64,000 nucleotides of DNA from Ignavibacteria bacterium (GTDB lineage: Bacteria > Bacteroidota > Ignavibacteria > Tepidaquicellales > OLB5): the NCBI GenBank assembly GCA_020852705.1, contig JADZAP010000029.1, forward strand, positions 1 through 64,000, written 5' to 3'. The notes below the pieces were generated by a model, which worked only from the letters and a program-made list of their open reading frames with translations, had not been told where the DNA came from and did no database searches. The translations under genes were made by a program, and so were the position numbers. The first letter of the stretch is position 1. Each line of letters starts with the position of its first letter. Below are positions 55,442 through 62,944 of the stretch, one piece after another.

Positions 55442-56812
55442 TTAATTTATCCCAAGTTCACTTAATGCTCTTCTTAAAAATGCTCCGCCATTATTGTTAA
55501 AGTTCATTCTGTTTAGCGGTACTGACATAAATATAACTTTTGGATTTTGTGATACATCTTTTATGCATATTGTAATTTTACTTGTATCATACGGAGTGTT
55601 TATCGGAAGCTTGCATATAACCGGTGCTCCGTTATGATATAAAATTCCGCGCACTCTGTCCGGTGAAGGTGAGCCTGACTCCAGTACAGGATATGTATTA
55701 TCAATATTTATGGTTTGTGTTTGCAGTGTTAATGTTGTAAACTGAAATGCTGTTAAGCTATCAACCGGTGCAAAATTAATTATATTTCCCTGTGATGTTA
55801 TATTATCCGGAAACCCGGTTGAAAAAAATACTTTGCCGCCTGATGCAATGTAAAATGGTAATGACTGCTGCGCCAAATCAAAATTTGCAATATCACTTGT
55901 ATTATTACCGCGGTTTGCAAACCATACAACACACCTAAATAACTTCAATGTTTCTATAAACATCGGATTTATTATTTTCGGAATATTCCCTCCGTTATTA
56001 ACTTTAATATCAAGTTTACTGTATTGTATTGTATCAAGCGATTCCTGATAGAACTGAACTGCCTGACCTACATCAGTTGGTGCAGTTCTGAAATAATCGT
56101 TTATAAGCAATACCCTGCCAATAACAGGCTTAACATACCACGAACGGTTTGTATCCGGCATCTTTACCACGGGTGAAAAAATTCCGGCAATATCTTTTGC
56201 TTTTAAATATAGTTTGTTATTTTGAGCGGGTACTATACCGTTATTTTCTCTTATTGTCAGTGATGTTGTTGTTGAAGGAAGCTCATTCCATGTTGATGTA
56301 TCGTTTACTGCCCAGTAATATTTATCAATTGATGCATCTCCGTCAGGATCTGTGCCTGTCCATGAAAATGTTGCAACTGTAAAAGTTGTATCCGGTATTT
56401 CTGTACCTGCATTAAACTGCACACTTGGGGGTGAATTAAAAACAGGATATAAATTTGTTGCCGGTGTTGGGTCAATATTTCCCTTGTCATCTACTGCTGC
56501 TACCCAAAAACGGAATGTTGAGTCATTCCCCGAAATTACAAGCTGAAAAGTGCTGTCATTTTTTTCTGTATATGACCAGTTTGTACTGTCAAAAGAAAAT
56601 CTATATCCTTTAATTAAACCATCTATATCATTGCCCCACCATGTTATTTTTACTCTGGTAATATGAGGTGAAATTATACTATCCGGAAATAATGATAAAT
56701 ATGTCTCCGGGGGTTGATTTGTATTAACCCCTTCTGGAATTTCTGTGCAGCTGTATAACACAACTGCACTGATAAAAAGTATTATATAATATTTAATATA
56801 TTTAAAACTCAT
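55442..56812 (-). CDS. Lipoprotein with FN3/Ig-like domains, partner of the TonB receptor
   Basis: 456 residues. Lipobox LYSC, Cys22 lipidated. Two Ig/FN3-like modules (~35-130 and ~135-225; RVKITWWGNDIDGLIKGYRF, TVATFSWTGTDPDGDASIDKYYW). The C-terminal ~225 residues (RVLLINDYF...GQAVQFYQESL...FRCVVWFANRG...GKVFFSTGFP) resemble a glutamine-amidotransferase-like/flavodoxin-type alpha/beta domain without catalytic motif. It is 1 nt upstream of the TonB receptor, hence co-translated. Possibly a surface lipoprotein handing ligand to the receptor, by analogy to SusD but unrelated in sequence. Confidence 0.8.
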   Translation of the reverse strand: MSFKYIKYYIILFISAVVLYSCTEIPEGVNTNQPPETYLSLFPDSIISPHITRVKITWWGNDIDGLIKGYRFSFDSTNWSYTEKNDSTFQLVISGNDSTFRFWVAAVDDKGNIDPTPATNLYPVFNSPPSVQFNAGTEIPDTTFTVATFSWTGTDPDGDASIDKYYWAVNDTSTWNELPSTTTSLTIRENNGIVPAQNNKLYLKAKDIAGIFSPVVKMPDTNRSWYVKPVIGRVLLINDYFRTAPTDVGQAVQFYQESLDTIQYSKLDIKVNNGGNIPKIINPMFIETLKLFRCVVWFANRGNNTSDIANFDLAQQSLPFYIASGGKVFFSTGFPDNITSQGNIINFAPVDSLTAFQFTTLTLQTQTINIDNTYPVLESGSPSPDRVRGILYHNGAPVICKLPINTPYDTSKITICIKDVSQNPKVIFMSVPLNRMNFNNNGGAFLRRALSELGIN

Positions 56813-56840
56813 TCAGTATCTATTATCATCGTTTTTTATT

Positions 56841-56960
56841 CCCCTCTACCAGAGGGGTGTCAACTCCGTAGGAGTTGACGGGGTGTGTTCAGTTTACGCT
56901 GCCACCATCATTTATAAATACTCTTCCCTTCGGGGAGGGAAATCACGCCTATGGAGTGAT
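56841..56960. repeat. REP-like double-hairpin repeats between surface-protein genes
   Basis: Two different hairpin pairs side by side: CCCCTCTACCAGAGGGG (56841-56857) plus CAACTCCGTAGGAGTTG (56861-56877), then TTCCCTTCGGGGAGGGAA (near 56925-56941) plus ATCAC/GTGAT (56942-56960). Both end in a GGGT-rich tail. The first pair recurs at 59265. They lie downstream of the 56970-59228 gene and could stabilise its 3' end. Confidence 0.8.
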
Positions 56961-56969
56961 GGGTACAGT

Positions 56970-59228
56970 CTATTTTACCAGCACCATTTTCTTAACATCC
57001 CTAAAGTGTGTACCTTCAAATGTGTTCGCCTCCATTGAGTAAATATACATTCCGCTTGCTAGATTCCTGCCGTCAAATTTAATTTCATGCAAACCCCTGT
57101 TCTGTATTCCGCTTACAAGTGTCATAACTTCCTGTCCAAGCAGGTTAAATATCTTTACTGTAACTTCTGCTTCAGTTGGAAGATTATATACTATATTTGT
57201 AACAGGGTTAAATGGATTCGGGTAATTCTGCTTCAGATAAAATTGTGTAGCAATTTCACCAATCGGCTCTACTGCAATCACATTGCCAAAATCCGCATTA
57301 GTTCTTGGTACCATTTTATATTTGCCAAAAGCATAATACAGCACTCCCTGTAATGAAGAAATTCCGTCCCATTTCCATAACAATTGTCCGGGCAGGTTTT
57401 GATTATAATAATTTGCCATTGTTTTATCCCAGCCGTTTACTTTGCTGTGATTTCCGTCCTGAAGTTCTATTCTTGCTTCAATATTTTCTCCGGGATACAC
57501 AACCAATATCTCACCATAATTCCTCCTGAATGATGTATCCGGAAGCGGATATTCACTTGTGCATCCTGATGCTGATGGTGCATTTATACAGGAAATTACA
57601 CATTGATTTGCAAATTTTATCAATACACTTTCCCATTTTTCTGCTGTGGTATCACCATCAATTTTGTTATCTGCTACAACTGCTGGTGTTAATTCCTCAA
57701 AATTTGGAAGCGGATTATTACTTGAAATTAACTGAATATCCCCCTGTGTTGCTACAACTATTTTAGTCATCCCGTTTGTTTCAACTACTTGACCGGTTAC
57801 CATCACTTCTTGTCCTTTAACATACTGATCTGTTGGTGCGCCGTCTATCCAGATACCACTCCAGCCCCCTGCAATTAGAGGATCTTGAATAATAACTCTT
57901 CTTGGTGATGTTTGTGAACCGCCTTCACTGGAAAATGAAAATGCCGGAATATCTGATGTATCGGCTGTTATTATTCCTTTAGTGTAAACGGTATATCCGT
58001 TGTAAGCTGAGTATCCGCCGTTATTTGGTGTGTATTGAATATCTTTAATAGACATTGTATCACTGTTTCTAACATAATAAAAATATGTTGAGCGTGATGT
58101 ATCACTTGGATTAAGTCTTACAGCACCCTGATTATCTTTTGCACGTATAAAATATTCTACAAGTGTGCCAAGCGGCTGTGCAGGCATTGTTGCGGAATAT
58201 ATATTTACGTTTGGTGTCATGTGAAGTCTTGTATATGCCCCGCGGTTTACACTGTAATATAGCTGACAGCTATCTACAGATGCAGGATGGTCAAGCGTAT
58301 CAGTTATTACCGCGTTGACCTGAACTGTATTCCCCGGTTTAGGTACCCCCGGATTGCGTGATACAGTACTTATAAATGGTGGAGTATTGCCCATTGTCAG
58401 ATCATTAGGATATATCGGAACAATAACATAACCATAAAGCCCGCCATTAGCATCTGCATAAGCACTGTTAATTATAACCCCGCGTATTGATGTAACTGTT
58501 GCTCCTATAGAAGGAGGTGTCCATGCTGTCCATCCCCAGCTTGGGGTTGGAAATATGGAATAGAAGTTTGAAAAATCCCGCAAATAAATAAAATTACCCT
58601 GAGCATCAATCAATCTCCTTATATTTCTTGAACCTAATTGGCTTTGGGGTCCGATAGTTACATTATTCAACTGTACATACATACCTTCATACTTTTCACC
58701 TGTTAAAAACTTTACTGTACCAAGTGAATCAAAATCACTTACATTTACATTTATTGGTGCCGGTCTTTTCTTCACTGTTGGTAAAACAGTTATTATGCTT
58801 AATGTATCAAGTTTTAACTGCGTTGCACCAGATGATGTAATATCCGGAAATTCTCCTACAATACCTGTTAATGTTACTTTCATACCTGAATCCAGATTTG
58901 TAATTCCGGTATTTGATACAGTATCTGACTGTCTTACAATAATTCCTCCCCAAATTGAATTGGATGTATCCTGTATATAAATTGTCCTTGAATTATTTCC
59001 GCGCATTAGAATTCTGAAATCGTTCCCCGATGCATTTACAACTGATGGTGCTACAACCCTGCCTGTTACTGTAACAGTATCTCCAATCTTCAACGAGCGG
59101 TCATGTCCAATTGCCAGTGAGTCGTTTGGAACAGTTTGCACAACCATTATTGTTGAAGTATAAAAAAAGTAAAATCCAACAGCTGCTATCATTGCAAATG
59201 CTGCTAGATATGGTAGTATTCGTTTCAT
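56970..59228 (-). CDS. T9SS-exported protein with OB-fold-like domains
   Basis: 752 residues. An N-terminal hydrophobic segment (1-23) acts as signal or anchor. Repeated OB-fold-like modules (~47-145: GDTVTVTGRVVAPS, GMKVTLTGIVGEF; ~425-505: GQEVMVTGQVVETNG) similar to those in the PLD-fold protein; an Ig-like region ~285-390 (PGNTVQVNAVITDTLDHPASVDSCQLYYS); a T9SS sorting domain ~660-752 (KQNYPNPFNPVTNI ... KKMVLVK). No catalytic domain was seen. Probably a surface protein binding nucleic acid or sugar. Confidence 0.85.
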   Translation of the reverse strand: MKRILPYLAAFAMIAAVGFYFFYTSTIMVVQTVPNDSLAIGHDRSLKIGDTVTVTGRVVAPSVVNASGNDFRILMRGNNSRTIYIQDTSNSIWGGIIVRQSDTVSNTGITNLDSGMKVTLTGIVGEFPDITSSGATQLKLDTLSIITVLPTVKKRPAPINVNVSDFDSLGTVKFLTGEKYEGMYVQLNNVTIGPQSQLGSRNIRRLIDAQGNFIYLRDFSNFYSIFPTPSWGWTAWTPPSIGATVTSIRGVIINSAYADANGGLYGYVIVPIYPNDLTMGNTPPFISTVSRNPGVPKPGNTVQVNAVITDTLDHPASVDSCQLYYSVNRGAYTRLHMTPNVNIYSATMPAQPLGTLVEYFIRAKDNQGAVRLNPSDTSRSTYFYYVRNSDTMSIKDIQYTPNNGGYSAYNGYTVYTKGIITADTSDIPAFSFSSEGGSQTSPRRVIIQDPLIAGGWSGIWIDGAPTDQYVKGQEVMVTGQVVETNGMTKIVVATQGDIQLISSNNPLPNFEELTPAVVADNKIDGDTTAEKWESVLIKFANQCVISCINAPSASGCTSEYPLPDTSFRRNYGEILVVYPGENIEARIELQDGNHSKVNGWDKTMANYYNQNLPGQLLWKWDGISSLQGVLYYAFGKYKMVPRTNADFGNVIAVEPIGEIATQFYLKQNYPNPFNPVTNIVYNLPTEAEVTVKIFNLLGQEVMTLVSGIQNRGLHEIKFDGRNLASGMYIYSMEANTFEGTHFRDVKKMVLVK

Positions 59229-59264
59229 ATTTTTTATAATTTAATTTTATTAATCTTTTTTATT

Positions 59265-59301
59265 CCCCTCTGCCAGAGGGGTGGCAACTCCATTGGAGTT
59301 G
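59265..59301. repeat. REP-like double hairpin
   Basis: CCCCTCTGCCAGAGGGG (59265-59281) followed by CAACTCCATTGGAGTTG (59285-59301) and a GGGTGTG tail: the same two-hairpin form as at 56841, with compensating base changes in the loops. It lies between two minus-strand surface-protein genes. Confidence 0.85.
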
Positions 59302-59334
59302 ACTGGGTGTGTTAAACTCTTCACCCCATGCAAA

Positions 59335-61437
59335 TCACTTTATCACCAAAAATTTTCCCTTTTTAATAAATCCTGTCTTTTTATTCTTTACAGTAAATAA
59401 ATATAATCCCGTAGCTATTGCCTGATCATCCTTTGTAATAAGATCCCACGCATGTTCTCCGCCCGCAAGTATCTGAGTGCCGTCTGCAAACGTTTTAAAC
59501 CATTGTATATCACTGCCGCTGTTGTTTTTATAGTTGTGCGTGAATTTATCTACAACATCTCCTGCAACAGTATAAATAGTTACCTCAGCTTCTTCAGGCA
59601 GATTGTAAAAATATATTTTCCTTTCGCGTTCCTGTGACCCGTCCCATGCCGCATGTACATAATACGGATTTGGATATATTCCAATTGGAGTTGATTCATC
59701 TTCAACTGAACCTTTTCCGGGTATTATTCTGAATGAGTTTGCAAGCAAACTCGATTCCAATGACTCCAGTGCATTTGCTGAGTCACCCCTGTCATAAGCT
59801 GTTAATGCATATACATACTGCCACCCGCGAAGCTGATTGTTGTATTCAAACCTGTACCAATATTGGTTTGTATCATTTGGGAAAGTTTTTGGCTGCTGAA
59901 GTTTTATATAATTAAATCCGGTGTTGTTGCCTATGTTATTTATACTGTCAAAATCACCGTTTAATATAAATGATGAAAGCAGGGGAGTGGTTGGGTCAAT
60001 ATCAGCTCCTGCATTTGTTCTGTATATCCTGTATCCTTCAAAATCCTTAGAAAGTGAAATTGGATCAATACTCCGCTCTGCATTTGCTGACCAGTAAACT
60101 GTTACCTTGCTGTCTTCATTTACAATTTTGGTAATTGGTGAGTTAGGCGGGGAGGGTAATAAATACCTGTCAAGTAAACCGTTTCCGTTAATATCTTCAC
60201 CTGCGTCTAATCTGCCGTTTCCGTTTTTATCCTCGCCGTTATATGCTTTCTGGCACCAATCAGCATGACTATGCAATTCAGTACGCTGATATGTTGAGTC
60301 CCAGCTTTGAGGATCATTGCCTGTTTTCTTTGCGCATATAACACCAAATACAACTTCAAGTGTATCTAAGTAGTTTAATCTGGTATAAGGTCCTTGAGTT
60401 ACAAGTATTGATCTGTTTGATGGTTGTTTTATCTGATTAATTATTGTGGAATTTATTCTTGTTGTCCCTGTAAAAAAGCCATTCATCTTACTGTATCTTC
60501 CAAGCGTGGATTGATTTCCTTCATCGCTCTGCGGTGCAAAATAAACGGGATCAACTGTATTTCTGAACTGCCATGTAACAAAATTTCTGCCCGTAGCTCC
60601 CGTATCTGAACTGTTTCTGCCCCATGGAGTTGAACCGAGTGCCTTTATACCAATATAACTGTTTGTATAACCAACATCGCCTGCGGCATCAAACTCATAT
60701 CCCATATTATATAATGAATCCCAGCCGTTCCCGCCTTTTGTGTAAAACGATGAACCTCCCGGTCTTGTTATCTGTGTATTTCTAACAACCAAATCTGTCC
60801 ATAAACCTGCAAACACACTGTCAATCGGAGATGTATCTCCTCTGTATCCTATATTGATTATTTTATACCGCATGATGACAAAAAAATCTGCGTAGGGATA
60901 GTTCCAGCAGTATGAATGCTGAATTATTTTTAATCCTAACGGATTATGATTTACAATTACCTGTCCGCCTATCATTGTAGCAGTATCTGTGTATTCACAG
61001 ATGAAATCCTGATGTGATATTGCAAGGGGTGAGTAGAAAGGTGATGTAAGCAATGATGACCGCTGTGTTATTATTTGACCTGCTGCATTTGTATATTCAA
61101 ATCCTTCTCCGCGGTTACTCACTGATGCATCAATTGCTCCGGTAGTTACTCTAATAACACCGTTTTTCATGCCGCCTATCCACAATCCGCCGTCAAACAA
61201 ATGTTCTATTTGTGAACCTTTTGGGTATTCACATGAGGGCTGACCCGGCCATAATGTAAAACCGTGACCTATTGTTCCAAAATTGGTTATTGTTAAACCA
61301 ATACTGCCGGCATTTGTGTAATGATTTATATCATCATCAGCTATAACTAACCCGCCATACAATATTATGCATGTTAAAAGGGAAGTAACTGTATATTTTA
61401 AAATACGGCTTAAAAAAGAACCGGTAAAAATCCCCAT
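59335..61437 (-). CDS. Surface protein with EF-hand-like Ca-binding motifs and divergent C-terminal sorting domain
   Basis: 700 residues, signal peptide ~1-33. The large N-terminal part (~34-395) is Gly/Asn/aromatic-rich and unassigned (TNAGSIGLTITNFGTIGHGF...LFDGGLWIGG). Residues 402-424 carry two DxNGNGxLD motifs (DKNGNGRLDAGEDINGNG), typical of EF-hand/thrombospondin-3-like calcium loops. FN3-like module ~430-540. The last ~110 residues (IYPNPYYVHAAWDG ... FTVKNKKTGFIKKGKFLVIK) look like a divergent T9SS sorting domain. First gene of the envelope block; function unknown. Confidence 0.8.
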   Translation of the reverse strand: MGIFTGSFLSRILKYTVTSLLTCIILYGGLVIADDDINHYTNAGSIGLTITNFGTIGHGFTLWPGQPSCEYPKGSQIEHLFDGGLWIGGMKNGVIRVTTGAIDASVSNRGEGFEYTNAAGQIITQRSSLLTSPFYSPLAISHQDFICEYTDTATMIGGQVIVNHNPLGLKIIQHSYCWNYPYADFFVIMRYKIINIGYRGDTSPIDSVFAGLWTDLVVRNTQITRPGGSSFYTKGGNGWDSLYNMGYEFDAAGDVGYTNSYIGIKALGSTPWGRNSSDTGATGRNFVTWQFRNTVDPVYFAPQSDEGNQSTLGRYSKMNGFFTGTTRINSTIINQIKQPSNRSILVTQGPYTRLNYLDTLEVVFGVICAKKTGNDPQSWDSTYQRTELHSHADWCQKAYNGEDKNGNGRLDAGEDINGNGLLDRYLLPSPPNSPITKIVNEDSKVTVYWSANAERSIDPISLSKDFEGYRIYRTNAGADIDPTTPLLSSFILNGDFDSINNIGNNTGFNYIKLQQPKTFPNDTNQYWYRFEYNNQLRGWQYVYALTAYDRGDSANALESLESSLLANSFRIIPGKGSVEDESTPIGIYPNPYYVHAAWDGSQERERKIYFYNLPEEAEVTIYTVAGDVVDKFTHNYKNNSGSDIQWFKTFADGTQILAGGEHAWDLITKDDQAIATGLYLFTVKNKKTGFIKKGKFLVIK

Positions 61438-61669
61438 TCAATAATTTTCCTGTTTTTAAACAATAAATGTTTAAACATATCAATCTCTCTGCTCGTAAGA
61501 TTGAGACATTGTTCTTTATACTATAATATAGATGTTTAGAAGTGTTAAACTGCCAAATCATTGATTTTGCAGTCCTGCAAATAACCCAAAATTTGCAGTT
61601 GTAAAATAGCCAAATCACGCTAAAAAATCAATTGCTATTTTATTAGTTTGATTCTTGATTTGTTTTTTG

Positions 61670-62103
61670 TTTTTATCGCCTTTGCTTCTAAGTTTTTTTA
61701 CGTCTTTGCGTCTTAGCTTCTTTGTGAGAAATCGCCTTTGCTTCTAAGTTTTTTTGCGTCTTTGTGTCTTAGCGTGATGTTGCCTTTGCTTCTAAGTTTA
61801 TTTGCGATTTTGTTTCTTTGCGAGAAGTTGCCTTTGTTTCTATGTTTTTTTGCGATTTTGTTTCTTTGCGAGAAGTCGCCTTTGCTTCTATGTTTTTTTG
61901 CGTCTTAGCGTCTTAGCGTCTTAGCGTGATGTTGCCTTTGCTTCTAAGTTTTTTTTGATCTTTGCGTCTTAGCGTCTCAACAAAAGCAATTACATACTTT
62001 ATCCCTTTGTATTCTTATATCAATTTTTTATGCCCCTCTCCTTTCAGGAGAGGGGTTAGGGGTGAGGTTATCTTCTCTTTGCGTCTTAGCGTCTTTGCGA
62101 GAG
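61670..62103. repeat. Degenerate satellite of 'TTTGCGTCTTAGCG' words
   Basis: About eight irregular repetitions of GCCTTTGCTTCTAAGTTTTT, TTGCGTCTTTG, CGTCTTAGCGTGATGTT and TTTCTTTGCGAGAAGT words between 61670 and 61985, with a further CTTTGCGTCTTAGCGTC at 62079-62096. The unit of ~55-60 nt (GCCTTTG...GAGAA/GTGATGTT) is recognisable but imperfect. Related words (CCTTTGCGTCTTTTAG) also occur in the 42931-43455 repeats. Confidence 0.8.
62033..62065. repeat. REP-like hairpin with GGGGTGAGGT tail
   Basis: CCCCTCTCC ... GGAGAGGGG palindrome (62033-62055) with the loop TTTCA, followed by TTAGGGGTGAGGT. Same family as in the 42931-43455 tandem units. Confidence 0.85.
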
Positions 62104-62109
62104 ATAATA

Positions 62110-62760
62110 TCACTTCATAATCTTCATAATCTTTGGATTGGTTTCAATCAAATTCACCACATATTTCCCCAGTAAATCAAATTCTAAATTCACCTTTTCA
62201 CCAATTTTGTAACGACTGAATATTGTGTTATTATAAGTGTATGGAATAACCGCAACCTTTATATAAAAATAATTCCCTTTTGGTCTTGATACTTCTGCAA
62301 CTGTAAGACTTACACCATCAACTGCAATTGAACCTACATAAATCACATTCTTTACATGTTTTTTGTGAATTCTAATCCTGTACTCCCAATTATTTGATTT
62401 TTCCCCCTTTAATGATTTTACCTGCTTTATATTAGTTATAACACCGGTATCATCTATATGACCAGCAACAATATGTCCGCCTAGCTCTTTGTTCAATCTC
62501 ATTGAGCCTTCAAGATTTACCTTATCCCCAATATTGAGTTCTCCAATGTTTGTTTTCTTTAGAGTTTCATGCATACTCACAAATTCAAATTCTTTTGTGC
62601 TCTTTGCAGTAACGGTGTGGCATACGCCGTTTATGCAAACACTATCGCTTTTTGCAAGTTTCTTTCCTACTAACTTTGATCGCACACTGAATTTTAATCC
62701 TTCATTGATGATTGTCTTTTTTGTAATTGTACCTATTTCTTCAATTATTCCTGTAAACAT
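62110..62760 (-). CDS. ribE: Riboflavin synthase (alpha chain)
   Basis: 216 residues from the chosen start MFTGIIEE, the near-invariant beginning of this enzyme; an ATG seven codons upstream (62781) is in frame but adds residues not found in the family. It dismutates two 6,7-dimethyl-8-ribityllumazine molecules to riboflavin. Two lumazine-binding domains: VCINGVCHTVTA (first) and VDGVSLTVAEV (second), with GHIVAGHIDDTG between. It lies downstream of ribD on the same strand, separated by REP-like repeats, so probably one riboflavin cluster. Confidence 0.95.
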   Translation of the reverse strand: MFTGIIEEIGTITKKTIINEGLKFSVRSKLVGKKLAKSDSVCINGVCHTVTAKSTKEFEFVSMHETLKKTNIGELNIGDKVNLEGSMRLNKELGGHIVAGHIDDTGVITNIKQVKSLKGEKSNNWEYRIRIHKKHVKNVIYVGSIAVDGVSLTVAEVSRPKGNYFYIKVAVIPYTYNNTIFSRYKIGEKVNLEFDLLGKYVVNLIETNPKIMKIMK

Positions 62761-62792
62761 ATATTTATTTTTTAAAATCATTATTCTTCACA

Positions 62793-62885
62793 CCCCCTCT
62801 CCTTTCAGGAGAAGGGGCAGTGGTGAGGTTTCTCTGATTCCATTCACCCCCTCTCCTTTCAGGAGAGGGGGCAGGGGGTGAGGTC
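62793..62885. repeat. Two tandem REP-like hairpins between ribD and ribE
   Basis: Two copies of CCCCCTCTCCTTTCAGGAGA-type hairpins (about 62793-62817 and 62847-62871), each followed by a GCAGNGG(G)TGAGGT tail. They lie in the 180-bp gap between the two riboflavin genes. Confidence 0.85.
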
Positions 62886-62944
62886 GCTTTTCCCTTTGCA
62901 TAAATTAAACTATTAATATACAGCCCATAATCTGCAATTCATTA

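Larger units (their letters stand above)
61438..62109. other. 672-bp intergenic region with satellite and REP-like repeats
   Basis: Without a credible ORF. 61438-61660 is AT-rich, including an interrupted TTGCAG-type palindrome near 61565. 61670-61985 and 62080-62103 hold the degenerate satellite, and 62033-62065 a REP-like hairpin (separate entries). Confidence 0.6.

Noticed and set aside
61670-62103. CRISPR or coding repeat region
   Set aside because: Repeats are irregular in length and order, without constant direct repeats or an open frame.
62761-62781. Upstream ATG of ribE as the true start
   Set aside because: MFTGIIEE at 62760 is the near-universal N-terminus of riboflavin synthase.
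62489-62881. 130-residue ORF antisense to ribE running through the REP repeats
   Set aside because: Opposite strand of a conserved gene; its end is translated repeat (PSPFRRRGSG), a common false ORF.
62782-62944. FMN riboswitch ahead of ribE
   Set aside because: The gap holds only the two REP-like hairpins; the conserved FMN-element words were not found. A riboswitch before ribD would lie outside the window.
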